Positions 1 through 5,722 of a DNA stretch of 7,348 nucleotides are shown here, piece by piece. The position numbers were made by a program, and so were the translations under genes. Under the pieces are notes generated by a model. That model made no database searches, had not been told where the DNA came from, and worked only from the letters and a program-made list of their open reading frames with translations. How positions within the stretch are numbered: the stretch's first letter is position 1; every line of letters begins with the position of its first letter. This DNA is from an uncultured Campylobacter sp. Lineage in GTDB: Bacteria; Campylobacterota; Campylobacteria; Campylobacterales; Campylobacteraceae. The stretch spans positions 1 to 7,348 of the forward strand of contig CALISV010000317.1 in NCBI GenBank assembly GCA_938041615.1, given 5' to 3'.

Positions 1-778
1 CGTTTAGGTTAAAGATAAAGCTCGTTATCGCTTTTTTGATCTCTTTATCGCTTAGTTTGTCGCGGAAAACGTAGGGCGCTAAATAAGTGTCAAAGCTGCT
101 AAACGCCTGTGCGCCAGCCCACTCGCTTTGCAAAATTCCTAAGAAATTAGCCATCTGATACAGCGCTTCGCGGAAGTGCTTGGGCGCCTTGCTCTCGACC
201 CTGCCGCGCACGCCGTTAAATCCCTCGTTTAGTAGCGCCCTTAGACTCCAGCCCGCGCAGTAACCCGTGAGGCAGTCAAGATCGTGGATGTGATAGTCGC
301 CGTTTCGGTGCGCGAGACCCTCTTCTTTGCTATATACTTTATCTAGCCAGTAGTTGGCGATGACCTTGCCCGCGGTGTTGTTGATGAGGCCGGCGTTTGA
401 GTAGCTGGTGTTTGAGTTTGCCAGGATGCGCCAGTCGGTGCCGTTGATGTACTCGCTGATAGTTTGGGTGGAGTTGATGTAGGTTGTGTCTTCGTTTAGT
501 CCTAAAATTTGCTCGCGCTGAAGCTTGTGCGTGTGGCGGTAAAGCATAAAACTCTTCATCACGTCGAAGTGTCCCGCGTTAAAAAGCGCCTTTTCGATGT
601 AGTCTTGCACGTCCTCGACGCTCAAAACTTCGCTGTCAAACACGTGCCCCATCACGTCCAAAAAGACCTTGTCGTCGTACTCTTTAGACTCGCTTTCAAA
701 GGCTTTTTTGATCGCGTCTTGGATTTTATACGGGAGGTATTCTTGCTTCGTGCCGTCGCGTTTTAGGATAAATTTCAT
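1..778 (-). CDS. nrdD: Anaerobic (class III) ribonucleoside-triphosphate reductase, N-terminal part, cut by left edge
   Basis: Reading leftward from the ATG at 778-776, the frame stays open for 259 codons and leaves the window, so about the first third of a roughly 700-residue family protein is present. Residues ~3-90 resemble an ATP-cone allosteric domain (start MKFILKRDGTKQEYLPYKI). The catalytic region then begins with class III motifs: NSNTSYSNAGLINNTAGK (121-138), YHIHDLDCLTGYCAGWS (162-178) and WAGAQAFSSFDTYLAP (220-235). Cys169 and Cys174 lie in the conserved active-site stretch. In this family NrdD reduces ribonucleoside triphosphates to deoxy forms in the cytoplasm, using a C-terminal glycyl radical installed by the NrdG activase. 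The radical site and any nrdG lie outside the window. An AAGGA ribosome site (complement of 784-788) supports the start. The reading frame is intact. Identity is based on motif recognition and is strong; the allosteric role of the cone is inferred from the family. Confidence 0.95.
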   Translation of the reverse strand, partial: MKFILKRDGTKQEYLPYKIQDAIKKAFESESKEYDDKVFLDVMGHVFDSEVLSVEDVQDYIEKALFNAGHFDVMKSFMLYRHTHKLQREQILGLNEDTTYINSTQTISEYINGTDWRILANSNTSYSNAGLINNTAGKVIANYWLDKVYSKEEGLAHRNGDYHIHDLDCLTGYCAGWSLRALLNEGFNGVRGRVESKAPKHFREALYQMANFLGILQSEWAGAQAFSSFDTYLAPYVFRDKLSDKEIKKAITSFIFNLN

Positions 779-819
779 TTCGTTCCTTACGTTAAATTTT
801 GATGATAAATTTTGACGAA

Positions 820-825
820 AGTATA
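820..825 (-). promoter_or_regulatory. Candidate -10 box for nrdD
   Basis: The minus strand reads TATACT here, a five-of-six match to TATAAT, about 42 bases before the nrdD ATG. This would give a leader of roughly 35 nt containing the AAGGA ribosome site. No good -35 is visible, which is usual for Campylobacter sigma-70 promoters. It is placed by inspection only. Confidence 0.4.
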
Positions 826-1083
826 GGCAAAGTTGGCTTAAAATTTAGTGACCGAAATTTGCTCTCCGGGCATTTTAAAAATGTCATTTTTAAGTTTAAA
901 ATAGCTCTTAAAGCGCGTATATTTGGGGATTTTATAGAGAGCTAATAAATTTTAAGACAAATCTATTTTTGATAAGAGATATTAAATTTGAGCAAATTTA
1001 AAAGAAAGATAAAAAGCAAACGAAAGTTCAAATTTGACGAGATTTTGCGGGAGTTAAATTTGGTAAATTTGAGGGAGAGAGAG

Positions 1084-1106
1084 TCCCGCCGTAAAATTCG
1101 GCGGGA
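1084..1106 (+). terminator. GC-rich hairpin, terminator-like
   Basis: TCCCGCCG (1084-1091) pairs perfectly with CGGCGGGA (1099-1106) around a 7-nt TAAAATT loop. It lies 6 bases past the stop of the MliC-like gene, so it probably forms the 3' end of that leftward transcript. However, the T-rich run (TTTTTATT, from 1110) follows it on the plus strand. On the minus strand the hairpin is followed by CTCTCTCTCCC. By the usual rule it would therefore terminate rightward transcription better than leftward. The hairpin is certain; the direction of action is not. Confidence 0.55.
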
Positions 1107-1112
1107 AAGTTT

Positions 1113-1478
1113 TTATTCGTCGTATCTTAAGAAAATATCCTCGCCGCCTTTTTCAAGGTTTAAGATACCTTCGCCGCGTTTAAACGTTATCTCTGTGCCG
1201 ATATCGTCGTTCGCTAGTCTTACGCCGCTTGCTGTGACCGCGTTTTTAAGGTTGATTTTGTGACCTTTGCTGTCTTCTAGCACGGCTGTGTTAAATTTAT
1301 CGGTAGAGCTTAGTCTAACGACGTATTTCGGATCGTTTACGCCCGTAAATTTAATAACTTCAGCTTCTGATTTGGTGATCTGAGCTTTGTTTGCGCTCTC
1401 GCTTTTGTGCGCGTGGCAACCGCTAAGCATAGCAACTGCAGCAAAAGCCGCCAAAGATGAAACTAAAAACTTCTTCAT
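1113..1478 (-). CDS. Small lipoprotein, MliC-like (putative c-type lysozyme inhibitor fold)
   Basis: This 121-residue protein has a lipoprotein signal peptide: MKK, a hydrophobic stretch at 5-18, and the lipobox LSGC with Cys21 as the lipidation site. The mature ~100 residues should be anchored in a membrane facing the periplasm. After a Ser/Lys/Ala-rich linker (22-45), residues ~50-119 follow the MliC/COG3895 pattern: a strand with AVLEDSKGHKINL (65-77), then ASGVRLAND (83-91), then TFKRGEG (98-104). In MliC proteins the conserved Ser-Gly loop and a nearby Lys contact lysozyme. Ser84 and Lys100 are the likely counterparts. Unusually, no cysteine remains after Cys21, so the usual MliC disulfide is missing, and the aromatic residue after SG is Leu87. 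An AAGGA site (complement of 1484-1488) supports the start. The gene stands alone, 188 bp downstream of sodB on the same strand. The lipoprotein call is firm. Inhibitor activity is inferred and it could be an MliC-fold protein with another role. Confidence 0.7.
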   Translation of the reverse strand: MKKFLVSSLAAFAAVAMLSGCHAHKSESANKAQITKSEAEVIKFTGVNDPKYVVRLSSTDKFNTAVLEDSKGHKINLKNAVTASGVRLANDDIGTEITFKRGEGILNLEKGGEDIFLRYDE

Positions 1479-1508
1479 TTTCGTCCTTTTTTGTGAAATG
1501 AGACTCGA

Positions 1509-1514
1509 ATATTA
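1509..1514 (-). promoter_or_regulatory. Possible -10 box for the MliC-like gene
   Basis: The minus strand reads TAATAT about 30 bases before the ATG, within an AT-rich stretch (1508-1550) that could instead use TATAAA slightly further upstream. The sodB terminator lies between sodB and this site, so a separate promoter is expected. The exact hexamer is a guess. Confidence 0.25.
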
Positions 1515-1635
1515 CTTCAAAATAGTTTATATAAAGTAAACTTAGCCAAGAAGGAGTCGTTGCTCAAGGCTAAATTTACTCGCGGACTTACGCTTGTTTA
1601 GAAAAATAAGCCGCCGCAAATTTATCGCCGCTCCT

Positions 1636-1662
1636 AAAAAGTCGCGAAATCGGCGAATTTTT
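1636..1662 (-). terminator. Rho-independent terminator after sodB
   Basis: It starts 4 bases past the sodB stop. On the minus strand AAAAA (1662-1658) pairs with TTTTT (1640-1636), followed inward by one mismatch (1657/1641) and a perfect TCGC/GCGA stem (1656-1653 with 1645-1642) around a 7-nt loop. The hairpin is followed directly by CTTTTT in the leftward direction. The symmetry would also let it work on rightward transcripts. Confidence 0.6.
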
Positions 1663-1666
1663 GGCA

Positions 1667-2317
1667 TTAATGGCAGCCGCAACCGCAGCAAGATTTAGCG
1701 CCGCCGTGAAGCTCGGAAACGTAAAATTTAACCGAATTTAGCCCCTCTTTTAACGCCCATTCGTAAGCGCTCGAGACGAAATCCCAGTTGATGTTTTCAA
1801 ACAGCTTCTCCAAATACGCAGGGCGCGCGTTTCTGTGATCGACGTAGTATGCGTGCTCCCAAACGTCCGCGACTAGAAGCGGCACCAAGCCGTCAGTTAC
1901 CGGAGTTTGCGCGTTGCTAGTTTGTACGATTTGTAGTTTATCCTCTTTTGGGTTGTAAACTAGCCACGCCCAGCCGGAGCCAAAAAGCGTAGTAGCAGCT
2001 TTTAAAAACTCCTCTTTAAAATTTGGAATATCTTTTTCCAAGCGAGCTTTTAGCTCGTCGCTCATTTGGCTTTTTTTCGCGATGCAATCCCAGTAAAAGT
2101 CGTGGTTATAGACCTGAGCCGCGTTGTTAAACACGCCGCCCGAGCTTTTTACCAAGATATCAAAGAGGCTAGCGCCCTCAAACTCCGTACCTTTTATCAA
2201 ATTATTTAGGTTATTGACATAGGTTTGGTGGTGTTTGCCGTGGTGGTAGCTACAGGTTTCCTCGCTTACGACGGCGTTTGCTTTCGGATCGAAAGGCAGT
2301 TTTCTAAGTTCAAACAT
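1667..2317 (-). CDS. sodB: Superoxide dismutase [Fe] with a Cys-rich C-terminal tail
   Basis: This cytoplasmic enzyme converts superoxide to oxygen and hydrogen peroxide. The 216 residues span the whole Fe/Mn-SOD fold: the helical N-terminal domain (1-~85, with YHHGKHHQTYVNNLNNLIKG) and the alpha/beta metal domain (~90-200). The metal ligands by family alignment are His25, His72 (in AAQVYNHDFYW), Asp151 and His155 (in DVWEHAYYVDHRNARP). Tyr33 is the gateway Tyr. Gln68, with Ala136 at the position MnSOD fills with Gln, marks the iron type. The protein extends past the E. coli SodB end with a helix (YEWALKEGLNSVKFYVSELH), as in other epsilonproteobacterial SodB. It then ends in GGAKSCCGCGCH, four cysteines and a terminal His not expected in the family (see findings). 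An AAAGGA site (complement of 2324-2329) supports the start. It is transcribed divergently from dctPQM from its own extended -10 promoter. Identification is very secure. Confidence 0.97.
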   Translation of the reverse strand: MFELRKLPFDPKANAVVSEETCSYHHGKHHQTYVNNLNNLIKGTEFEGASLFDILVKSSGGVFNNAAQVYNHDFYWDCIAKKSQMSDELKARLEKDIPNFKEEFLKAATTLFGSGWAWLVYNPKEDKLQIVQTSNAQTPVTDGLVPLLVADVWEHAYYVDHRNARPAYLEKLFENINWDFVSSAYEWALKEGLNSVKFYVSELHGGAKSCCGCGCH

Positions 2318-2347
2318 AATTTTTCCTTTGTAATAAAATTTATCCGT

Positions 2348-2356
2348 ATTATAGCA
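2348..2356 (-). promoter_or_regulatory. Extended -10 promoter of sodB
   Basis: The minus strand reads TGCTATAAT: a perfect TATAAT hexamer (2353-2348) preceded by TGn, about 31 bases before the ATG. Transcription would start near 2341 and give a leader of ~25 nt including the ribosome site. The upstream bases (2357-2395) are strongly AT-rich, as in Campylobacter sigma-70 promoters. I looked for a Fur-type 7-1-7 box and found no convincing match. Confidence 0.7.
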
Positions 2357-2408
2357 ATAAAATAGTAATTAATTTATTAACGCGCAAACAAAGCCGCCGA
2401 TGTTTCCG

Positions 2409-2460
2409 TTTTATCAAATTTGATTGGTCTCGCCGCACGAAAAGATCAAATTTGATAAAA
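2409..2460. repeat. 16-bp perfect inverted repeat, operator-like
   Basis: TTTTATCAAATTTGAT (2409-2424) is repeated exactly as its reverse complement at 2445-2460, around a 20-nt spacer. Each arm itself contains the 12-bp palindrome ATCAAATTTGAT (2413-2424 and 2445-2456). The two palindromes are therefore 32 bp apart centre to centre, about three helical turns and on the same DNA face. This suits two dimers binding cooperatively, or a long hairpin. Confidence 0.65.
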
Positions 2461-2518
2461 TAATGTGTATTTTCGTAACATTTAGTCTTTTTGGTATTAC
2501 ATTTCGCTTTGGCTTGCA

Positions 2519-2543
2519 CTCAAATTTGACGGTCAAATTTGAG
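2519..2543. repeat. 25-bp perfect palindrome with two TCAAATTTGA half-sites
   Basis: CTCAAATTTGAC (2519-2530) and GTCAAATTTGAG (2532-2543) are exact reverse complements around a single G at 2531. It lies ~80-105 bases upstream of the dctP -10 box, at a usual distance for an activator or upstream operator. Its core decamer is shared with the repeat at 2409-2460. Confidence 0.6.
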
Positions 2544-2624
2544 ATATTGTTACTTATCTACACATAAATTTGAAATTTATTGCAAAAAGTCGAAACATTT
2601 TCACGCAGCCGCTTTTTTATGAAT

Positions 2625-2630
2625 TATAAT
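2625..2630 (+). promoter_or_regulatory. -10 box of the dctPQM operon
   Basis: A perfect TATAAT, preceded by a T-rich stretch (CTTTTTTAT, 2612-2620), lies 42 bases before the dctP ATG. Transcription would start near 2637, right at a small inverted repeat (TAGCT 2637-2641 / AGCTA 2647-2651) that would form the 5' end of the mRNA. This is the only good promoter for the three TRAP genes. Confidence 0.65.
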
Positions 2631-2672
2631 TGCACCTAGCTGAATTAGCTAATCTTTACAAAAGGATCACAG

Positions 2673-3671
2673 ATGAAAATTAAGTTACTTTCCGCACTGC
2701 TTCTTTCTTGCGCGCTGGCCGGAAGCGCGTTTGCCGCAGGCAAAACATACACGATCAAATTTGCCCACGTCGTGGCCGCCTCTACGCCAAAAGGCAAGGC
2801 TGCCGACTTTTTTGCCAAACGAGTCGGCGAGCTTAGCGGCGGAGCGATCAAGGTCGAGGTATATCCTGCCGCATCGCTGATGGACGACGATAGGGTTTTT
2901 GGAGCGCTAAAGCTTGGCAATGTACAGATGGCCGCGCCTAGTTTTTCTAAATTTACGCCGATAGTGCCGCAGTTTCAGCTGTTTGACCTGCCGTTTATCT
3001 TTAGAGACAACGCCCATCTTTACGCTGTTCAAGACGGCGAAGTCGGACAAGCTCTAAAAGATATGATCGCTAAAAAAGGCTTCATCGCGCTTGATTTTTG
3101 GGACGCGGGATTTAAGCACTTTAGCTCGAGCAAAAAACCGATCGTAGAGCCTGCGGACGCTAAGGGACAAAAATTCCGTATCCAAAGCTCAAAAGTGCTT
3201 GAAGAGCAGATCAAAGTAGTGGGCGGCAACCCGCAAGTATTGCCGTTTTCAGAGGTTTATCCGGCTCTTCAGCAAGGCGTAGTCGATGCGACGGAAAACC
3301 CGCTTTCAAATTTCTATAACTCCAAATTTTACGAGGCGCAAAGCTCTTTAACGCTATCAGGCCACGGATATTTGGGATATTTAGTCGTTATGAGCGAGAA
3401 ATTTTGGAAAGGCTTGCCTGATGATATGAAGGCTCACGTAACGCAAGCTCTAAAAGAGGCTACGGCTTATGAGCGCGAAGAGACGGCCAAAGAAGAAGAG
3501 CATATTTTAAGCGAGCTTAAAAAATTTGCCGGCGAAAGTAAAAAGCTTGAGATAATCGAGCTAAATGCCGATCAAAAGGGCAAATGGGCAGAGGCTATGA
3601 AGCCGATTTATCCGAACTTCTACAACGTGATCGGTCAAGACCTGGTAGAAAAAACGATAAATACGAAGTAG
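2673..3671 (+). CDS. dctP: TRAP transporter periplasmic solute-binding protein, DctP family
   Basis: A 332-residue extracytoplasmic binding protein that captures a carboxylate substrate in the periplasm and hands it to the DctQM permease. The signal peptide is MKIK, a hydrophobic core (5-17) and a cleavage region around GSAFA-AGK (18-24). The mature part has the family layout: a first lobe with IKFAHVVAASTPKGKAADFF (28-47) and VEVYPAASLMDD (61-72), the conserved FDLPFIF (104-110), the hinge-side KFRIQSS (167-173) with Arg169 as the invariant carboxylate-binding arginine, then LPFSEVYPALQQGVVDATENP (190-210). C4-dicarboxylate (fumarate, succinate, malate) is the most likely ligand from overall family resemblance, but DctP relatives bind many organic acids. 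Position 148 is Lys (GFKHFS) where the sialate homologue SiaP has a second arginine. The start is fixed by AAAGGA at 2661-2666. It is the first gene of the operon, and the stop is 6 bases before dctQ. Confidence 0.93.
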   Translation: MKIKLLSALLLSCALAGSAFAAGKTYTIKFAHVVAASTPKGKAADFFAKRVGELSGGAIKVEVYPAASLMDDDRVFGALKLGNVQMAAPSFSKFTPIVPQFQLFDLPFIFRDNAHLYAVQDGEVGQALKDMIAKKGFIALDFWDAGFKHFSSSKKPIVEPADAKGQKFRIQSSKVLEEQIKVVGGNPQVLPFSEVYPALQQGVVDATENPLSNFYNSKFYEAQSSLTLSGHGYLGYLVVMSEKFWKGLPDDMKAHVTQALKEATAYEREETAKEEEHILSELKKFAGESKKLEIIELNADQKGKWAEAMKPIYPNFYNVIGQDLVEKTINTK

Positions 3672-3677
3672 GATTTT

Positions 3678-4220
3678 ATGGGTAAATTTTTTGAGATTTT
3701 AGATGTCGGCATCGCCTCGGTAAACAAAACCGTAGCGGTGCTAGGCATCGCTGCAGGCACGCTGCTAGCCTTTGTTAACGTAGTGATGAGATACTGCTTT
3801 AACACGGGCTGGTCGTGGGCCGGCGAGCTAACCAACTATCTTTTTATCTGGTCGGCGTTTTTTGCCGCCGCTTACGGCTTTAGAAAGGGCATACATATAT
3901 CGGTTACGATTTTGATCGAGAGATTTCCCGCTCCTATCGCCAAGGCCTACCTCATCTTCGCAAACATCTTAACGACGGTGTTTTTGATGTTCGTCGTGGT
4001 TTATAGCGTACAGTATCTACAGGTGATGTACGAGCTTGATTTCATGAGCGTGGATCTAGGCGTGCCGCAGTGGGTACCGATGCTAGTGCTTCCGATAGCG
4101 TTTTTGGGTGCCAGCTACCGCGCCGGCGAGAAAATTTACCAGATCGCTATGACGCCTTCGGATAAAGTCATCGTAAATAACGAAGCCGAGATGATACACG
4201 ACTCGGTCAAGAAAAGCTAA
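3678..4220 (+). CDS. dctQ: TRAP transporter small permease subunit, DctQ family
   Basis: A 180-residue inner-membrane protein that pairs with DctM to form the permease. Four hydrophobic helices are visible at about 18-37, 50-68, 89-112 and 131-148. The conserved family region between the first two reads MRYCFNTGWSWAGELTNYLFIW (37-58), followed by GFRKGIHISV (67-76), the usual arginine/glycine-rich loop. A polar, charged C-terminal tail of ~30 residues (150-180) should lie in the cytoplasm. The length is normal for DctQ. It starts 6 bases after the dctP stop, and its TAGGA ribosome site (3669-3673) overlaps that stop codon, which suggests translational coupling. DctQ proteins are poorly conserved and the identity rests on size, topology and operon position as well as motifs. 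Confidence 0.93.
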   Translation: MGKFFEILDVGIASVNKTVAVLGIAAGTLLAFVNVVMRYCFNTGWSWAGELTNYLFIWSAFFAAAYGFRKGIHISVTILIERFPAPIAKAYLIFANILTTVFLMFVVVYSVQYLQVMYELDFMSVDLGVPQWVPMLVLPIAFLGASYRAGEKIYQIAMTPSDKVIVNNEAEMIHDSVKKS

Positions 4221-4229
4221 GGAGAGCCT

Positions 4230-5513
4230 ATGACCATCGCATTTTTATTTATCTCGCTGTTTGGTCTCATGCTTATAGGCGTTCCCGTCGCCGTTTCGCT
4301 TGGAGCTAGTACGGTTTTAACGATGCTGCTTTTTACGGATCTTGACGTCGCGACGATACCTCAGCTCATCTTTGACGGTATCAACAAATTTGCCCTCATG
4401 GCGATCCCGATGTTTATCCTAGCAGGAAATTTACTGAGCAAGGGCGGCTCTGCTAGACGCATTATAGATTTTGCTAAATCCATGGTCGGACATCTACCGG
4501 GCGGCCTGCCGATGAGCGCGATATTTGCGTGCGTTATATTTGCCGCGGTTTCTGGCAGCTCGCCCGCTACGGTCGTAGCGATAGGCTCCATTATGTTTGT
4601 CGCTATCAAAGAAGCAGGCTATCCGAAAGAATACGCCGTGGGCGGTATCACAACCGCGGGCTCTCTAGGTATCCTCATCCCGCCTTCGGTCGTTATGATC
4701 GTTTACGGCGTGACGGCCGAGGTCAGTATCGCGCAGCTATTTATGGCGGGCGTGGTGCCTGGACTGATGCTGGGCGGCATGATGATAGCGCAGACTTATA
4801 TCGGAGCAAAAAGGCTTGGATTTAAAGCTACTACGCCCGAGCCTTGGAGCGAGCGAATAAAAAAATTCTTTAGAGCATTTTGGGCGCTGCTAATCGTAGT
4901 AGTCGTTATCGGCGGTATCTACGGCGGCATTTTCACCCCAACCGAGGCTGCGGCGGCGAGTGCGATTTATGCGCTAATTATTTCGCTATTTGTTTATAAA
5001 GATATCAAATTTAAAGACCTGTGGGACATCTGCCTAGAGTCTGCCATCACGACGGCGATGATATTTTTCATCATCGCAAACGCGGTCGTGTTCGCATACC
5101 TGCTAACTAGCGAAAACATCCCGCAAACGATAGCGGACAGCATCCTAGCCGCAAATATCGGCAAGATCGGTTTTTTAATCATCGTAAACGTTCTGCTTTT
5201 CATCATGGGACAGTTTATGGAGCCGTCATCGGTCGTGATGATCATGGTGCCGCTACTGCTACCGATCGCGACTGCGCTAGGCGTGGATCCGGTGCACTTC
5301 GGTATCCTACTCATCGTGAATATGGAAATCGGCATGATCACGCCGCCTGTGGGCTTAAATTTATTCGTCGCGAGCGGCCTAACCGGCATGAATCTAAAAG
5401 ACGTCATCGTAGCGTGCTTGCCGTGGACTTTGACGCTATTTGTCGGACTCGTCCTGGTGACATACATCCCGGAAATCTCGCTTTGGCTACCGAGGCTGAT
5501 GTACGGAGGCTGA
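4230..5513 (+). CDS. dctM: TRAP transporter large permease subunit, DctM family
   Basis: A 427-residue polytopic inner-membrane protein, the ion-coupled transport channel. The family uses a sodium or proton gradient, not ATP. Hydrophobic segments cover most of the length, consistent with about 11-12 helices. Signature stretches are AAVSGSSPATVVAIG (105-119), AGSLGILIPPS (143-153), GGIFTPTEAAAAS (232-244), MGQFMEPSSVVMIMVPLLLP (326-345) and GMITPPVGLNLFVASG (368-383). These form the two repeated halves of the elevator-type fold. The length is the family norm and the frame is intact. Its ribosome site TAAGGAG (4218-4224) overlaps the dctQ stop, with a 9-base gap between genes, so dctQ and dctM are likely coupled. 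A large palindromic element starts 11 bases after the stop and probably marks the end of the operon. The subunits are separate here, not a DctQM fusion. Confidence 0.96.
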   Translation: MTIAFLFISLFGLMLIGVPVAVSLGASTVLTMLLFTDLDVATIPQLIFDGINKFALMAIPMFILAGNLLSKGGSARRIIDFAKSMVGHLPGGLPMSAIFACVIFAAVSGSSPATVVAIGSIMFVAIKEAGYPKEYAVGGITTAGSLGILIPPSVVMIVYGVTAEVSIAQLFMAGVVPGLMLGGMMIAQTYIGAKRLGFKATTPEPWSERIKKFFRAFWALLIVVVVIGGIYGGIFTPTEAAAASAIYALIISLFVYKDIKFKDLWDICLESAITTAMIFFIIANAVVFAYLLTSENIPQTIADSILAANIGKIGFLIIVNVLLFIMGQFMEPSSVVMIMVPLLLPIATALGVDPVHFGILLIVNMEIGMITPPVGLNLFVASGLTGMNLKDVIVACLPWTLTLFVGLVLVTYIPEISLWLPRLMYGG

Positions 5514-5523
5514 TTTAAATTTG

Positions 5524-5579
5524 CAAATTTACGGCGCCGATCGGGCCTATACGGCTCGGCGAGCGGTCCGTAAATTTGA
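5524..5579. repeat. Palindromic intergenic element, copy A (after dctM)
   Basis: CAAATTTACGG (5524-5534) is perfectly reverse-complementary to CCGTAAATTTG (5568-5578). Inside it, CGCCGA (5535-5540) pairs with TCGGCG (5556-5561), and GCC (5545-5547) with GGC (5553-5555), giving a long branched-out hairpin directly downstream of dctM. A related element lies after the cyclase gene (copy B, 7029-7085). They share AATTTACGGCG, GCCTmTAC, CTCGGCGA and CCGTAAATTTGA in the same order and orientation. It likely forms the 3' end of the dctPQM mRNA. The 9 bases after it (CGCTCTTCT) are pyrimidine-rich but not a clean T-tract. Confidence 0.7.
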
Positions 5580-5692
5580 CGCTCTTCTTCAAATTTACGC
5601 TCAAATTTAAGCTAGCAAATTTTTAAATTTTAACTCCTCGCAAAAGGTCAAATTTAGCCGCCACAAAAAGCCTCGTTAAAGCTCGTCTACTG

Positions 5693-5698
5693 TATCAT
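5693..5698 (+). promoter_or_regulatory. Possible -10 box of the cyclase gene
   Basis: TATCAT, four or five of six consensus positions depending on phase, lies 25 bases before the ATG. With the dctM 3' hairpin upstream, the cyclase probably has its own promoter in the 5580-5722 stretch. This hexamer is only the best candidate. Confidence 0.25.
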
Positions 5699-5722
5699 GA
5701 CCAAAAACAAAAGAGGGCAGTC

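Larger units (their letters stand above)
779..1112. other. AT-rich intergenic region between nrdD and the MliC-like gene
   Basis: This 334-bp gap holds the nrdD ribosome site and candidate promoter, a perfect AT-rich palindrome at 875-893 (9-bp arms around T884), many AAATTTG words, a purine run (GAGGGAGAGAGAG) just before 1084, and a GC-rich hairpin at 1084-1106. A plus-strand reading frame starting with TTG at 988 is Lys/Arg-rich only because of the A-rich bases, has no good ribosome site, and runs antisense into the lipoprotein gene, so I do not call it. No RNA gene is recognisable. Confidence 0.6.
2318..2672. other. Divergent sodB / dctP regulatory region
   Basis: This 355-bp gap contains no gene. 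Besides the two divergent promoters it carries four copies of the palindromic decamer TCAAATTTGA (starts at 2414, 2446, 2520, 2533), arranged as two larger perfect inverted repeats, plus a third AT-rich palindrome (ATAAATTT-G-AAATTTAT, 2564-2580). Two ACATTT words at 2479 and 2500, 21 bp apart, sit between them. Because the flanking genes diverge, no transcription terminator is needed here. That makes a regulatory role for the repeats more likely, although AAATTT words are common throughout this DNA. Confidence 0.6.

Noticed and set aside
509..766. Plus-strand frame of 85 residues
   Set aside because: Lies wholly antisense inside nrdD, whose protein motifs are unmistakable.
988..1263. Plus-strand frame starting with TTG, Lys/Arg-rich, 91 residues
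   Set aside because: No good ribosome site, its composition reflects A-rich DNA, it reads through the hairpin at 1084-1106, and its second half is antisense to the well-supported lipoprotein gene.
2354..2395. Possible Fur box at the sodB promoter
   Set aside because: AT-rich but no acceptable match to the 7-1-7 inverted repeat.
2490..2506. Possible sigma-54 promoter (TTGG...TTCGC) upstream of dctP
   Set aside because: The GG and GC are separated by 11 bases instead of 10, and a much better TATAAT box lies at 2625-2630.
2409..2543. CRISPR-like repeats
   Set aside because: The repeated unit is a 10-16-bp palindrome at irregular spacing (32, 74, 13 bp), without uniform spacers or cas genes.
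4529..4825. Plus-strand frame of 98 residues, Arg/Tyr-rich
   Set aside because: Out-of-frame shadow inside dctM with no ribosome site.
4994..5467. Minus-strand frame of 157 residues
   Set aside because: Mirror frame of dctM with no recognisable motif and a Met/Ile/Ser-rich composition typical of an antisense reading of a membrane protein.
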